From Finegoldia magna_J (lineage in GTDB: Bacteria; Bacillota; Clostridia; Tissierellales; Peptoniphilaceae), in contig NZ_NDYF01000010.1 of assembly GCF_002243175.1 (NCBI RefSeq), forward strand, positions 124,001 through 188,000: a stretch of 64,000 nt of DNA, in the 5' to 3' direction. Positions within the stretch are counted from its first letter, which is position 1. Every line of letters begins with the position of its first letter. The notes under the pieces were generated by a model. It ran no database searches and had not been told where the DNA came from. It was given only the letters and a program-made list of their open reading frames with translations. The translations under genes were made by a program, and so were the position numbers. Shown piece after piece: positions 37,901 to 46,318 of this stretch.

Positions 37901-38473
37901 CTTTTCTTCAGAAATTCCAAGTGCATTTGTTTCTTTTTCTGCAGGTGTATTTTCTGCTGCAGGTTCTTTTTCTGCTTTTTTAGCATTTACTTTTGAAGCA
38001 ACAAAATCATAAACATTAAACTTAGAATCTTCAGTTAATGACTTTTTAATAGAGTTTTCTATTGATTGTATTTCTTCATCTGTATATCCAGCTTCTTTTA
38101 ATTCATGTCTTTGTGAAGCATCTAGCTTGAAGTCTACTTCTTCTTTGTTTTCTACTACCTTAGTATTTTCATCTGATTTTTCTTCTGTTTGTGAATTTGC
38201 TACAGTTTCATCTGTTGCAGTGTTTTCTGTTGTAGTAGCTTCTGGTGTAGTAGCTTCTGGTTGTGTTTTTTCTTCTTTTTTGTTTTCTTTGTTTTCGTTA
38301 ATTACATTTTCAGTTGTTACAGCGTTAGATTCTGTATTTGTTTCAATGTTATTAGCATTAGTATTAGCGATTGAATTATCTGCTGATACTTGGTTTGCTA
38401 ACATCATTGGGCTGGCTAATACTCCGAAAGCCAACAAAATCTTAGCTATGTTGTTCTTGTTCTTTTTGTCCAT
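34919..38473 (-). CDS. Sortase-anchored repeat adhesin (LPKAG signal)
   Basis: A 1184-residue surface protein. I start it at the ATG at 38471-38473, 6 bases after GGAGG; the frame is open 12 codons further. Signal peptide 1-31 (cut after VSA). Then a Glu/Asn/Thr-rich region (32-120), a helical stretch, and a region of about 400 residues resembling the Ig-like ligand-binding heads of Sdr/Cna-type adhesins. Five repeats of about 93 residues follow (551-1021), sharing F-x-E-H-H-I/V-Y at the start and T/R-Y-I/V-Y at the end; these look like MucBP-type beta domains. A proline-rich wall-spanning part of about 15 QPGTPE units leads to LPKAG, a hydrophobic helix and RKKED. The ligand is unknown. Confidence 0.9.
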   Translation of the reverse strand: MDKKNKNNIAKILLAFGVLASPMMLANQVSADNSIANTNANNIETNTESNAVTTENVINENKENKKEEKTQPEATTPEATTTENTATDETVANSQTEEKSDENTKVVENKEEVDFKLDASQRHELKEAGYTDEEIQSIENSIKKSLTEDSKFNVYDFVASKVNAKKAEKEPAAENTPAEKETNALGISEEKAPESVAAPADENREPKDISNEVTNIKGSIEGLINKDATTIKPIAQDPNLEGKDYDTQAEAHVSFDVPNSTIEGDYVDIQLSNNVNINGIVENVQPGQLDAYFGPEKIASASYDKENRKIRYTFTKDVENYGNVEVNTRFPLFIDKNVVTAPTSEQTIGVKVGDNAPIERTYTVDYHMDNIGGNDKYVSNGYSDITNVNREEGTYDQTIYINPLGKDQRGTKLTIENLPGNSGVIFDQEVLDNVKLYVVKDPSNLAMSFAWDPDNLVEVRADGYTKTLDGDKIVLNIKNKVDPLNPNKPDVIVGDSVLVARYEGKFKNDAFDDAATRVTFDNGTPARADNYHWDNIIYTTDADASSTGDEEVGYFEDYHVYQTINADGTITTDGFDFVAQQQGPESEKYTTVKIDREGYELVSVESPDGAAFDENGAKTTGNFVNGKTLHVKYVYQKRPVEKKGSFQEHHIYQTVDKDGKVVSTDLTVDKDETQGTEKENYKTAKEDKEGYTLVKVESKNGGQFNKDGSLKEAAYIADTKQEVTYIYQKTQPVEKKGSFQEHHIYQTVDKDGKVVSTDLTVDKDETQGTEKENYKTAKEDKEGYTLVKVESKNGGQFNKDGSLKEAAYIADTKQEVTYIYQKTQPVEKKGSFQEHHIYITKDKDGKEIKREVVDGDVSGGTKDMTYETGKKEKDGFKFVRTENPVEEPKFNEKGETTEGNYKPGVKQEITYVYEKTQIDWTPLTPAVENGSFQEHHVYEVYKDGKLIESSEITLEETTGTEEEYFTTSAKPNGTKDQPKEGFKLVKELIAKSVDVESHLTGEEIKEHYKNNEKLEVRYIYRKDITTPATPETPETPWTPLEPSEPVEPEQPGTPEQPGTPEQPGTPEQPGTPEQPGTPEQPGTPEQPGTPKQPGTPEQPGTPEQPETPEQPGTPEQPGTPEQPGTPEQPSKPEQPSKPDQPSKPVRQSKKLPKAGADYELLKLAAGALSIVSGLGLSLGRKKED
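35095..35330. repeat. 18-bp tandem repeats coding QPGTPE
   Basis: About 13 to 15 copies of an 18-bp unit, with codon-level variants (PETPEQ, PGTPKQ) and SKPEQP units at the 3' end of the run. They code the wall-spanning proline-rich stalk of the adhesin. Such short repeats change copy number easily. Confidence 0.9.
35971..36528. repeat. Two nearly identical 279-bp tandem repeats in the adhesin gene
   Basis: The units at 35971-36249 and 36250-36528 appear identical by eye except for one silent change (GGC versus GGT for the same glycine). They code adjacent 93-residue repeats 2 and 3. The other three repeats of the protein are clearly diverged, so this pair is a recent duplication or is kept alike by gene conversion. 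Confidence 0.92.
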
Positions 38474-38843
38474 TAAATCCTCCTTGAATGGTATGTTATC
38501 CATCAACATATTTTGATTAAATGATTGTCATAAATAAATATTTTTCTCTTTTTTTAATACCGTACAGCTTTAAATTATTATTTATTATTAATCATTTTTA
38601 TCATTTCTTTAATTATATACCCTACTGCGAAAAAAATAAACATATTTTTTTAAATATCGTGCCAAATGTTTAGATTTCGAAATATATTTTATTCGTATGA
38701 TATATTTAGTTTAATAATTAACTTTTATCATTATATAATTAATTTATTAGCTTTATTAATTATCATTCTTTTAATACTATTAAATTATTTACATGCAAAT
38801 TAAAAATGCCCACTTGAAAAACAAGTGAGCAATGTATAAATAT
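38474..38843. other. Gene-free AT-rich region upstream of the adhesin
   Basis: 370 bp with no supportable gene. On the minus strand it holds a TATAAT (38612-38617) without a clear -35, which would give the adhesin mRNA a leader of about 130 bases. At its right end is the terminator of the unknown gene at 38.8 kb. I see no RNA motif I can name. Confidence 0.6.
38808..38830 (-). terminator. Terminator of the vex/vnc-like operon
   Basis: A 9-bp stem (GCTCACTTG/CAAGTGGGC, one G-U pair) with a 5-base loop, then ATTTTTAATTT on the minus strand. Confidence 0.85.
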
Positions 38844-39410
38844 TTAATTCAAATCTTCTTGTATCTCGTCGATTATTTCTTGTGGTGTTTTGTCTTCAAA
38901 AAATGATGGATCCATATGTGTTAAGAAGTGCCATTCATCTTTTTCGTTTTTTCTGTAAACTATTGCTTCTCCATCTTCTGATCCGAAGTATGCTCTGTCT
39001 ACGTCATATCCTTTTTCTTGCAAGTATTTTTTTACTTCGCTGTAGGATTTTTCTCTTGCTTCAATATATGTTTTCACATCTTTGTTAGCTATTACATAAG
39101 CGTCTACTCTCGTAGAACTATCTACTATTCCATTTCCTTTTTCTGAAAGATTCGGAATTTCTTTCCAGAAAATTTCCGCTTTTCCTTGATCTGTAAACAT
39201 GAATTTGGTCATTGGAATAATGTTTCCGTTGTATTCTAATTCAACGTATTCACCTAATTTTTCAGGAATGATGTATTCATATACAAATCCATCTTCTTCC
39301 GTGATTTCGTAGCAGTTTGTTTTCTTTATGAATTCTCTTCCTTCTTCAATTGTGTCAAATAACGCTAATTCTGTTGCTTCACCATTTTGATTCAATTCTA
39401 AAATATACAT
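38844..39410 (-). CDS. Protein of unknown function, 188 residues, linked to vncRS-like genes
   Basis: I do not recognise this protein. It is acidic and hydrophilic, without signal peptide or membrane segment, and rich in aromatic residues and Glu. The N-terminus, MYILELNQNGEATELALFDT, reads like a beta-rich fold, and a helical part follows (EAREKSYSEVKKYLQEKGYD). AAAGGAGAT lies just before the ATG. It begins 11 bases after the sensor kinase stop and before a strong terminator, so it is the last gene of the vex/vnc-like operon or the regulator sub-operon. Confidence 0.8.
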   Translation of the reverse strand: MYILELNQNGEATELALFDTIEEGREFIKKTNCYEITEEDGFVYEYIIPEKLGEYVELEYNGNIIPMTKFMFTDQGKAEIFWKEIPNLSEKGNGIVDSSTRVDAYVIANKDVKTYIEAREKSYSEVKKYLQEKGYDVDRAYFGSEDGEAIVYRKNEKDEWHFLTHMDPSFFEDKTPQEIIDEIQEDLN

Positions 39411-39421
39411 TTTAATCTCCT

Positions 39422-40735
39422 TTATAACTTGATTTTGAATGTTACGTTTTCATCTTGTGTCTCAATAATTGCATCGATTTTGTAATTATTTAATAAGTTT
39501 CCAACGATATACAATCCAAGTCCGTTGCTGTTTTCTTTGTTCAAATCACAATTCACATCAAACACTTTAGTGGTATCTAATTCGCTTGCCTTTTCGCAAG
39601 TATTAATTACTTCAAACCATTTTCCATCTGATTTGATAGTAATTGTCCCATATTCATCAGTGTATTTTACGGCGTTACCAATCACATTAGATAGTATTAT
39701 TTTAAGAGCTGATTTCCCAATCAAAATCTTTTCATCTGTAATCTGATTGTCGATTGTGATGTGTTTTTGATTTGCAATTACTTCCTGCTTATTAATTATA
39801 TCATTTAATATTGGTAAAATCTCTACATTTTCTTCGTCATTCTTTAGATTTTCAATTGATGACAATGTTAGTATTTGTGAAATACTATGTGATAATCCAT
39901 CAATTATTTTAAGAGATTCGTCAATGTACAAATCTCTATTTTTGTATTTTCCTATGTTGTACTTCATATTTTCCAAAATTATTTTGAGGCTCGCTACAGG
40001 GGTTTTGAGTTCGTGTGATGCTCCTCTAAAAAAGTCATATTTTAGTTTTTCAAGTTTGATAATTTCTTCGTTTTTTGATTCCAAATCGTCAATCGAATGT
40101 AACAATGTAGTGTACAAATCATTGATTTGCAATTTTAACTGTCCAATCTCGTTGGTAGAATCTACTTCAAGTAGTGCATTTTTGTCCCTATTCATCATTT
40201 TGTCAGTAATATGTTTTATTTCTTGTATATTATTGTTGATTAACTTAGCATAAATTAATGAAATGATTGCTGAGAAAAACATAGAAATTAAAAGCGAAAA
40301 CGGAAGAAATCTTAGACTCAAATTCTTGGCATCTTTTTTCATATCAGCTGTTGATACAAATTGAAGTGAGATTTTCTCTCCAGTGTTAATTGTAATATCT
40401 CGTTCTTCAATTATAAGTGAATTGTTTTGACTTTTTTTGTCAAAATCGATGATTTCTTTGATTTGTAATTCGTTGTCGTTATTTTTATTCTTAATATAAG
40501 CTTTAATGTCGTTGTTATTAGAATAAAAATCCAAAGACTGTGTAACATATCCTATATCTTTATTTGTTAATGTCTTGGATATTTCATTTGCTTTTTTATT
40601 TATCTCTTGTTTTCTATCTTCCAAATATGTTTTGGGAAATATTAAAAACACCATAAAATGTATGAACAAAACTGTAAATGCTAACGCTGTGAATATTTGA
40701 AGGAACATTTTCGGAAATATTTTTAAATTTTTCAT
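39422..40735 (-). CDS. Sensor histidine kinase, VncS-like
   Basis: A 437-residue kinase. One membrane segment near residues 10-33 is followed by IFPKTYLEDRKQE, as in pneumococcal VncS-type kinases, then an extracytoplasmic domain of about 100 residues, a second membrane segment (143-165) and a HAMP-like linker. The H-box is GASHELKTPVAS near 240, and the G-box NGLGLYIVGNL near 405. It overlaps the regulator gene by 4 bases. Together with the transporter genes upstream it matches vex123-vncRS order. The signal is probably a peptide or envelope stress, by analogy. Confidence 0.88.
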   Translation of the reverse strand: MKNLKIFPKMFLQIFTALAFTVLFIHFMVFLIFPKTYLEDRKQEINKKANEISKTLTNKDIGYVTQSLDFYSNNNDIKAYIKNKNNDNELQIKEIIDFDKKSQNNSLIIEERDITINTGEKISLQFVSTADMKKDAKNLSLRFLPFSLLISMFFSAIISLIYAKLINNNIQEIKHITDKMMNRDKNALLEVDSTNEIGQLKLQINDLYTTLLHSIDDLESKNEEIIKLEKLKYDFFRGASHELKTPVASLKIILENMKYNIGKYKNRDLYIDESLKIIDGLSHSISQILTLSSIENLKNDEENVEILPILNDIINKQEVIANQKHITIDNQITDEKILIGKSALKIILSNVIGNAVKYTDEYGTITIKSDGKWFEVINTCEKASELDTTKVFDVNCDLNKENSNGLGLYIVGNLLNNYKIDAIIETQDENVTFKIKL

Positions 40736-41388
40736 TTTCTCTCCAATTTATAGCCAACGTTTCGGATGGTTACTATGCAATCTAGTTGCAATTTTTTACG
40801 TAATTCTTTTATGTAAACATCAATTACTCTGTCAAATGGTATTTCGTCGGTTTCTTTCCATACACTATCGATTATTTGCATTCTCGTGAGTGCTTGACCT
40901 TCATTTTCTATCATATATTTGAGTATTTCGAGTTCTTTGGCATTTATATCAACTTTTTCACCATTTATTTTTGCAGTGTAGCTTGTGAAGTTAACTTCGG
41001 TGTTTTTGTAATTAAATGTTTCATTATTTCCATAATGTTTTTTAATTAAAGATTCTATTCTAACTTTGAGAACAGGAAGTGAGAATGGCTTTTCAATGTA
41101 GCCATCTGCTAAGCTTGTGAATGCGTTGATTTTGTATTCTTCATCACTGAATGCAGTTAACATTATAGCTGGAATATCGCTTGTTTCTCTGATTTTTTTG
41201 AGAACTTCAAGTCCATTTATGTATGGAAGTTGAATGTCTAATATCGCCAAGTTGATTTCGTTATTTTCAAATATGGATATGGCTTGTTTTCCATCTTCAG
41301 CTTGATATGTTTTGTATCCAAATTCAGACAAAAATTCACAAATTCCTTCACGTATCATTTTGTCATCTTCTACTACAAGTAAGTTCAT
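40732..41388 (-). CDS. OmpR-type response regulator, VncR-like
   Basis: A 218-residue regulator. The receiver domain has VVEDDK, ILDIQLP with the phospho-accepting Asp near residue 51, and KPF. The C-terminal winged helix ends TIRNVGYKLERK. It has its own promoter after the terminator of the permease gene, so it and the kinase can be made separately from the transporter. Confidence 0.92.
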   Translation of the reverse strand: MNLLVVEDDKMIREGICEFLSEFGYKTYQAEDGKQAISIFENNEINLAILDIQLPYINGLEVLKKIRETSDIPAIMLTAFSDEEYKINAFTSLADGYIEKPFSLPVLKVRIESLIKKHYGNNETFNYKNTEVNFTSYTAKINGEKVDINAKELEILKYMIENEGQALTRMQIIDSVWKETDEIPFDRVIDVYIKELRKKLQLDCIVTIRNVGYKLERK

Positions 41389-41411
41389 AATTTATTCCTC
41401 TCTTTTATTTT

Positions 41412-41417
41412 ATTATA
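41412..41417 (-). promoter_or_regulatory. -10 of the vncRS-like promoter
   Basis: TATAAT at 41412-41417 on the minus strand, preceded by a poor -35 (TTTTGT at 17 bp). GAGAGGAA precedes the regulator ATG. Confidence 0.55.
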
Positions 41418-41436
41418 CAATATTTATTTTAATTAC

Positions 41437-41468
41437 AAAATTATCGGAGCATATGCCCCGATAATTTT
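41437..41468 (-). terminator. Terminator between the permease and the vncRS-like genes
   Basis: A 15-bp inverted repeat (AAAATTATCGGGGCA pairing with TGCTCCGATAATTTT, one G-U pair) with a 2-base centre; on RNA it would open to a small loop. The minus-strand tail is T-rich (TTTTGTAATT). It begins at the permease stop codon. Confidence 0.8.
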
Positions 41469-42843
41469 ACTTAGTATCTATTAATAAATCTTTTGGATTT
41501 TTCCTAAGAATATTTGTTGATGAAATAATCAATGATATTAACAACACAATTGTCATGAATATAACTACATAAACTAAGGATTTTGATGAAATGTTAATGT
41601 CTAGACTTGTCAATGTTTTATTGAATCCATCAACTTCAGCACCGCTACCAAGCCCAGTTGACGCTGATTGCTTGGCGATTTTTTCTGCGATATTTCCTGT
41701 AACTTTTTGTAGTATATTATTTCCAATTTTATCTCCTGCAAATCTAGCCAAGAAGAATGAACCAATGTAAGCAGGTACAGCAACTAACAACAATTCTGTG
41801 ACAAATTGTCCGAATATTTTCGCTTTCGACATTCCTATCGACAACAATACTGCAATCTCTTTCTTTCTTGCATTCATCCATAAGAATAATAGTAAAGCTA
41901 CTACCAATCCTGCAAATGCAAGTGATCCTACAAATAATTTATCTGCTATTGCATATATTCCACTTATGGATTCTTGTAATGCTGGATAATTGGATGAACT
42001 TTTTATTAAATTATATTCTTGCCAGTTGATATCAAGTTTGGAAAGATTTTTCATGACATCTTCTAATTTTTTGTTTCCCTTTACGAAGAATGTCGCATCT
42101 TGATAGACTGCTGTATCTTCAGTGTTACCGTATACTTTGGCTGCTGTATTCAAATCGGTAATCAATGTGTTTTCGTACAATTCTTGAGCAGCGCTCACTC
42201 CACCGTTATTGTGTCCATCAAACAAACCTTTAATTGTAACCTCTACTGTTTCATTGGCTTGTTTTTCATTATCTGCATCAAATAAATTGGACTTTAATTT
42301 TAATTTGTCACCTATTTTCAAATTGTTTTTGGCTGCCAAATCTTTGTGCATCAGAATTTTATTCTTATCGTCATTTTTCAAATGTTGACCTTCTACCAAT
42401 TTGTATGCTCCAGATACGAATTTTGTTTCCTTGGATGATTCATTAACTCCAGTCAACATTACAGTGCTTTTAAAATTTTTAGCACGTTCTGGGGATTGGT
42501 TTGCCAAAGTTTCTTGTGTTTCAATTATATCCAATCCATCCAGATCAGCCACGCTATTTATTCTTTTTACATAGCTTTCAATGTCAGGTGAATCTGTGAT
42601 TTTTTTGATGTCTTGTCCTTTGACATTTCCACCGCCTCTTGGTGTTCCTGGATTTACTTGTCTGTTAATTTCCATTGAAAAACTGTTGGTAATATTTCCA
42701 AATGTTTTTTCTGAAGCTTTGTCAGTGGCATCTTTGATGGATAAACTAATCAGACTTAAAGCTGACATCAACATTATTACGATTAGTATAATTATCGATT
42801 TGAGACTTTTTCTAGTTACATAAGCAAATGCGTTTTTTATCAT
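41467..42843 (-). CDS. FtsX-like ABC permease, Vex3-like
   Basis: A 458-residue permease starting MIKNAFAYVTRKSLKS at the ATG at 42841-42843, six bases after GGGAGG; the longer open frame begins inside the ATPase gene. Layout: one membrane helix (16-36), an extracytoplasmic MacB-like domain of about 240 residues, then three helices. WMNARKKEIAVLLSIGMSKAKI near 330 is the conserved FtsX-family cytosolic loop. Pairs with the second permease at 43.5 kb and the ATPase between. Confidence 0.9.
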   Translation of the reverse strand: MIKNAFAYVTRKSLKSIIILIVIMLMSALSLISLSIKDATDKASEKTFGNITNSFSMEINRQVNPGTPRGGGNVKGQDIKKITDSPDIESYVKRINSVADLDGLDIIETQETLANQSPERAKNFKSTVMLTGVNESSKETKFVSGAYKLVEGQHLKNDDKNKILMHKDLAAKNNLKIGDKLKLKSNLFDADNEKQANETVEVTIKGLFDGHNNGGVSAAQELYENTLITDLNTAAKVYGNTEDTAVYQDATFFVKGNKKLEDVMKNLSKLDINWQEYNLIKSSSNYPALQESISGIYAIADKLFVGSLAFAGLVVALLLFLWMNARKKEIAVLLSIGMSKAKIFGQFVTELLLVAVPAYIGSFFLARFAGDKIGNNILQKVTGNIAEKIAKQSASTGLGSGAEVDGFNKTLTSLDINISSKSLVYVVIFMTIVLLISLIISSTNILRKNPKDLLIDTK

Positions 42844-42853
42844 AATTTCCTCC

Positions 42854-43498
42854 CTAAATATTGTCAACTACTTCTTGTAGTTTTCTATCTTTTAATTCAA
42901 GAACAATATCTGCTGCTTTCGCTACTTCTTTACTATGAGTAACAACTATTACGCATTTGTTTCTTTCCATTGCAAGTTTCTTCAATATATCTATAATTTC
43001 ACCAGCAGTCACATCATCCAAGTTTCCAGTAGGCTCATCTGCTAATATAATTGGGGCTTCTGAAACTAAAGCTCTTGCAATCGCAACTCTTTGTTGTTGT
43101 CCACCGGAAAGTTTCATAACATTTCTTCTTGTTTGACTTTTATCCAATCCTAATTCCAATAAAATATCTTCTGATGCATTTTTATTTACTAATCTTATAT
43201 TTTCAAGAGGAGTCAGATAATCTATTAAGTTATAGTTTTGAAAAACTAATGATATGTTGTTTTTTCTATGATAGCTGTGTCCTTTTTCTTCGATGTTGTT
43301 GTTTTTGAATAAGATTTGACCTGTATCTGGTGAATCTAATCCAGCCAATAAAGATAAAAGTGTTGATTTACCTGTGCCAGATTTTCCAATGATTGCGTAG
43401 AATTTTCCTTGTTCAAATCCTCTGTTAACTAATGACAAAACTTCTTCATTTGAACTTGAATAACTGTATGATACGTTTTTGATTTCTAAAATATTCAT
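42854..43498 (-). CDS. ABC ATPase, MacB/LolD type, Vex2-like
   Basis: A 214-residue ATPase. Walker A GKSGTGKST near residue 38, signature LSGGQQQRVAIARAL near 130, Walker B IILADEPTGNLD near 153, and the H-loop VTHSKEVA. ATPases of this type serve FtsX-fold permeases that move peptides or use mechanical force on envelope substrates rather than importing solutes. Confidence 0.94.
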   Translation of the reverse strand: MNILEIKNVSYSYSSSNEEVLSLVNRGFEQGKFYAIIGKSGTGKSTLLSLLAGLDSPDTGQILFKNNNIEEKGHSYHRKNNISLVFQNYNLIDYLTPLENIRLVNKNASEDILLELGLDKSQTRRNVMKLSGGQQQRVAIARALVSEAPIILADEPTGNLDDVTAGEIIDILKKLAMERNKCVIVVTHSKEVAKAADIVLELKDRKLQEVVDNI

Positions 43499-43508
43499 TT
43501 TATATCTC

Positions 43509-44786
43509 CTAACTTATTTGTGATAATATTTGTTTTGGTTTTTTGATTAATATCATTATCGATGCGATAATCACAGAAACTGAGATTATTAATAAAAGCA
43601 ATCCGTAGCTTTTGATAAATACTTCTAATTTATCGGATATTTTAGTAATTAATAGGCTACCTGTAAATGATGCATTTTCCGATTCTGTTATTCCTGATGC
43701 AATTAGTTTGATAATAAAATCCCCACTAATGAATGATAAAACTGCCGCAGGAACGGATACAAATACAAGCTCCATGATGAATTGTCCTATGATTTTTGCT
43801 TTGCTAACTCCAATTGATAAAAGTATTCCTATTTCATAAATTCTTTCTCTTAGCCATAGTATTAAAATCAACGATAAAACTACAAGTCCTGCAACCATTA
43901 TGGAATATGTCATCATTTGTATGATATGCTTTACGCCGTTTATAGAATCAATAGCTTCTTTGAATGCATTGTCATCTTTTTCGATAATGTATTGTGAAGA
44001 ATTAGCGATTTGATTTTTCAGCTGATTTATTACATTATCCATTAAGGCTGAATTTTGTGTATAAACTGAGATTTTATTCGCAATTTTGTTACCGTCTATT
44101 ATATTCAATGAATTTTGCGCTGAATTGTAATTCACAAACATTGAGTTTTCACTAAAATCAGAAGACAAACCTGTATATTTTTCTTGTTTTTTTCCTGAAA
44201 ATATCCCAACTATCTCATATTGTGTCTCTTTATTTGTATCTCCATTTCCATTCATATTCATGAACTTTAGACCTATTTTGTCGTGAAGTTTGAGCTTGTT
44301 TTTCTTTGCAAATTCTTCATGAATTAGAATCTTATTGTCATCATTTTTATCCAAATTCTTGCCTTGTTTTATAGTAAACACATTACTTGTGAATAATTGG
44401 TTACGTTTTTGATATGTCATAGCATCTATCGATACTAAATTTTTCATATTTGAGGACAAATCTTCACGCATAACTTTCTGATCACTTTCAACGACATTGG
44501 TATTTGTTACGTTGGCTAATCCCTCATAATGATATGAAACCTCTTTTATATCTTTGATCTGTTTCAATTTGTCAAATTCTTTTATATCAAAATATCCGTT
44601 ATTATCTTTTTTCGTTATTGAAATAGATGAATTCGATGTTTCGTACAATGATTTTTCCAGTGTTTTCTGTGATTTCGTTATGCTCAAACAAGCATACAAA
44701 CATGATAAGACAAGTGTTAAAATTATCAGTATTATCAAAGACCTATTTCTTTTTCTTGTTATATAAGCAATCGCATTTTTTATCAT
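43509..44786 (-). CDS. FtsX-like ABC permease, Vex1-like
   Basis: A 425-residue permease, first gene of the locus. Its start MIKNAIAYITRKRNRSLIILI is closely similar to the start of the second permease, so the two are paralogues forming a heterodimer. One N-terminal helix, an extracytoplasmic domain of about 230 residues, then three helices; LWLRERIYEIGILLSIGVSKAKI is the FtsX-type loop. The C-terminal helices are near 285-310, 335-355 and 385-415. AGGAGAT lies before the ATG. Confidence 0.9.
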   Translation of the reverse strand: MIKNAIAYITRKRNRSLIILIILTLVLSCLYACLSITKSQKTLEKSLYETSNSSISITKKDNNGYFDIKEFDKLKQIKDIKEVSYHYEGLANVTNTNVVESDQKVMREDLSSNMKNLVSIDAMTYQKRNQLFTSNVFTIKQGKNLDKNDDNKILIHEEFAKKNKLKLHDKIGLKFMNMNGNGDTNKETQYEIVGIFSGKKQEKYTGLSSDFSENSMFVNYNSAQNSLNIIDGNKIANKISVYTQNSALMDNVINQLKNQIANSSQYIIEKDDNAFKEAIDSINGVKHIIQMMTYSIMVAGLVVLSLILILWLRERIYEIGILLSIGVSKAKIIGQFIMELVFVSVPAAVLSFISGDFIIKLIASGITESENASFTGSLLITKISDKLEVFIKSYGLLLLIISVSVIIASIMILIKKPKQILSQIS

Positions 44787-44858
44787 AAATATCTCCTTAG
44801 CTTTGTTACATGTATATATTACAAAAGTTTTATGAAATGTATATGAAATTCATGGCAA

Positions 44859-44882
44859 TAAAAAAAGAAGGATTTCTCCTTC
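44859..44882 (-). terminator. Terminator after the AbiE locus
   Basis: Stem GAAGGA/TCCTTC with a 4-base loop (44867-44882), followed by TTTTTTTATT on the minus strand. Confidence 0.85.
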
Positions 44883-44894
44883 AATTTTATTTAA

Positions 44895-45724
44895 TCATTT
44901 CATTAATTTTATTAAGCTAATACTTTCATCAATTACATTTTCAAATTCTAAACCATTTGCATAAATATTTTTTTTGCAAAAAGATTTCCATCTAGATTGA
45001 AAATTTAAAACATCTTTAATTTTTTCTAATAATACCAAAATTTTATCCATATCAAATTCAGTATTACGATATTTAAATGTATTTTTACATGATTCTTTTA
45101 ATAATTCGATATCTATTTTATCCATTTTCATCTTTCGAATTATAAATAAATCATAATAATCTTTACTCCTGCTATTAAAAAATCCTCTAGAGTATATTGT
45201 TTGTATTTTTTCAGCTAACATAGTTTCTAAATTATATGCCTTAATATTTATTTTTTCATCACTAAATGAGCTACTATAATTGTAATCAATAGGTTCAGGA
45301 GTAATGATATCTCCTGTTGCAATATCTAATGGAACTACTTGGCGAATATTTTCTAATTTGCATATTATTTTACATCTGAATCCACCATATTCGTCTTCAT
45401 CTTTTATAGACTCAATGTTTAAAATACGTCTTCACCAGGTGTGTGCTTCAATATTTCATTTAATGTTGTTTTTATATTATCTTCAGTTATTTTCATGTTT
45501 TTTAATATAATGTCGATGTCAATAGTACTTCTGCTACTAATCCCTATTAAGTTAGAAAGAAGAAAGCCTCCCTTAAAAATAAAATTGTCTTTGTAATTAC
45601 TTTGAGAAAACTTTTGTAAGATACTTTCAAGAAAATAATAAATCATAATAGAGTTAAATGGAAGTCCTGTAATGGAACTTATTTTATGACACTTCCAAGT
45701 CAGTTGAGCTTTATTCATACACAA
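44895..45724 (-). pseudogene. abiEii: AbiEii-type toxin gene (nucleotidyltransferase), frameshifted
   Basis: AbiEii-type toxins are nucleotidyltransferase-fold enzymes; related toxins modify tRNA ends. The 5' part (45419-45724, 101 residues) has KGGFLLSNLIG and RSTIDIDIIL, the fold's G-G and DxD metal-binding motifs. It then hits TAA at 45419-45421. A second frame continues at once: NIESIKDEDEYGGFRCKI, then PLDIATGDIITP and METMLAEKIQTI (DIATGD and the LAEK helix are AbiEii-like blocks) to 44895. One T added to the four-T run at 45421-45424 would rejoin the frames as VFLNIESIKDEDEYGG, making a protein of about 276 residues, the normal size. It may be a real mutation, a read error or a switchable run. 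It overlaps the antitoxin gene by 14 bases. Confidence 0.88.
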
Positions 45725-46304
45725 CCTCCATTATATCTCTAACTTTGTTTTCTATTTTCATTTTAGATGCTATACAATAAAGTGAATCTAGGTTTCTTTT
45801 ATCATATGATGGGTATGACATTATCAATTTTGAATATACTTCTGGATCCATATCTTTCTTATTAAGAATAAAATCACAGAGTATTCTCTCATACGAATAT
45901 GTTTTAACTTTATTACCAAACATAGTATCTACTTCTTCTATTCCAAGCTCATAAATATATTTGTTGACATAATGCACATTAGTAAGCATTGGTTTTTCAT
46001 TAAATTTATATCCATTATATACCGTTATATCATTAGTCCATGGTATCTTATCTGTTTGTCCAATCAAATACAAGGCTGTTTCGTAAGAGTATATCGCCTT
46101 TTTATAATTATATTGAAAGAAATACAATTCATCATAATCACCATTTTCAGTTATATAGATTCCATTTTTCACCTTTGTAATAACACCATCATTGCTGAGC
46201 CTACTTAGATAAACGGTAGGAATATTGTGTCCTCTACAATATTCTGATGTAATAATTCCACCTGATTTGTTCAAATAATTTATAATCTTTTTTTTATAAT
46301 TCAT
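45711..46304 (-). CDS. abiEi: AbiEi-type antitoxin/transcriptional regulator
   Basis: A 197-residue protein of the AbiEi family. The N-terminal winged-helix domain (SEYCRGHNIPTVYLSRLSNDGVITKVKNGIYI, residues 20-52) binds DNA; the AbiEi C-terminal domain follows (YSYETALYLIGQTD, and YSYERILCDFI). In known type IV AbiE systems this protein represses its own promoter through inverted repeats and counters the toxin. Inverted repeats are present at this promoter. The gene is intact although the toxin is not. GGAGG precedes the ATG. Confidence 0.9.
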   Translation of the reverse strand: MNYKKKIINYLNKSGGIITSEYCRGHNIPTVYLSRLSNDGVITKVKNGIYITENGDYDELYFFQYNYKKAIYSYETALYLIGQTDKIPWTNDITVYNGYKFNEKPMLTNVHYVNKYIYELGIEEVDTMFGNKVKTYSYERILCDFILNKKDMDPEVYSKLIMSYPSYDKRNLDSLYCIASKMKIENKVRDIMEVVYE

Positions 46305-46318
46305 ATAGCACCTCCTCT

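Noticed and set aside
41389..41466. A Pep27-like short peptide gene between permease and regulator
   Set aside because: The 78 bases are taken up by a terminator, a promoter and the regulator's ribosome binding site; no credible small frame is present.
45405..45435. Programmed -1 frameshift to make full-length AbiEii
   Set aside because: The zero-frame codons at the junction (GTA TTT TAA) do not form an X-XXY-YYZ slippery heptamer and no stimulating hairpin is evident, so a simple one-base loss is the better explanation.
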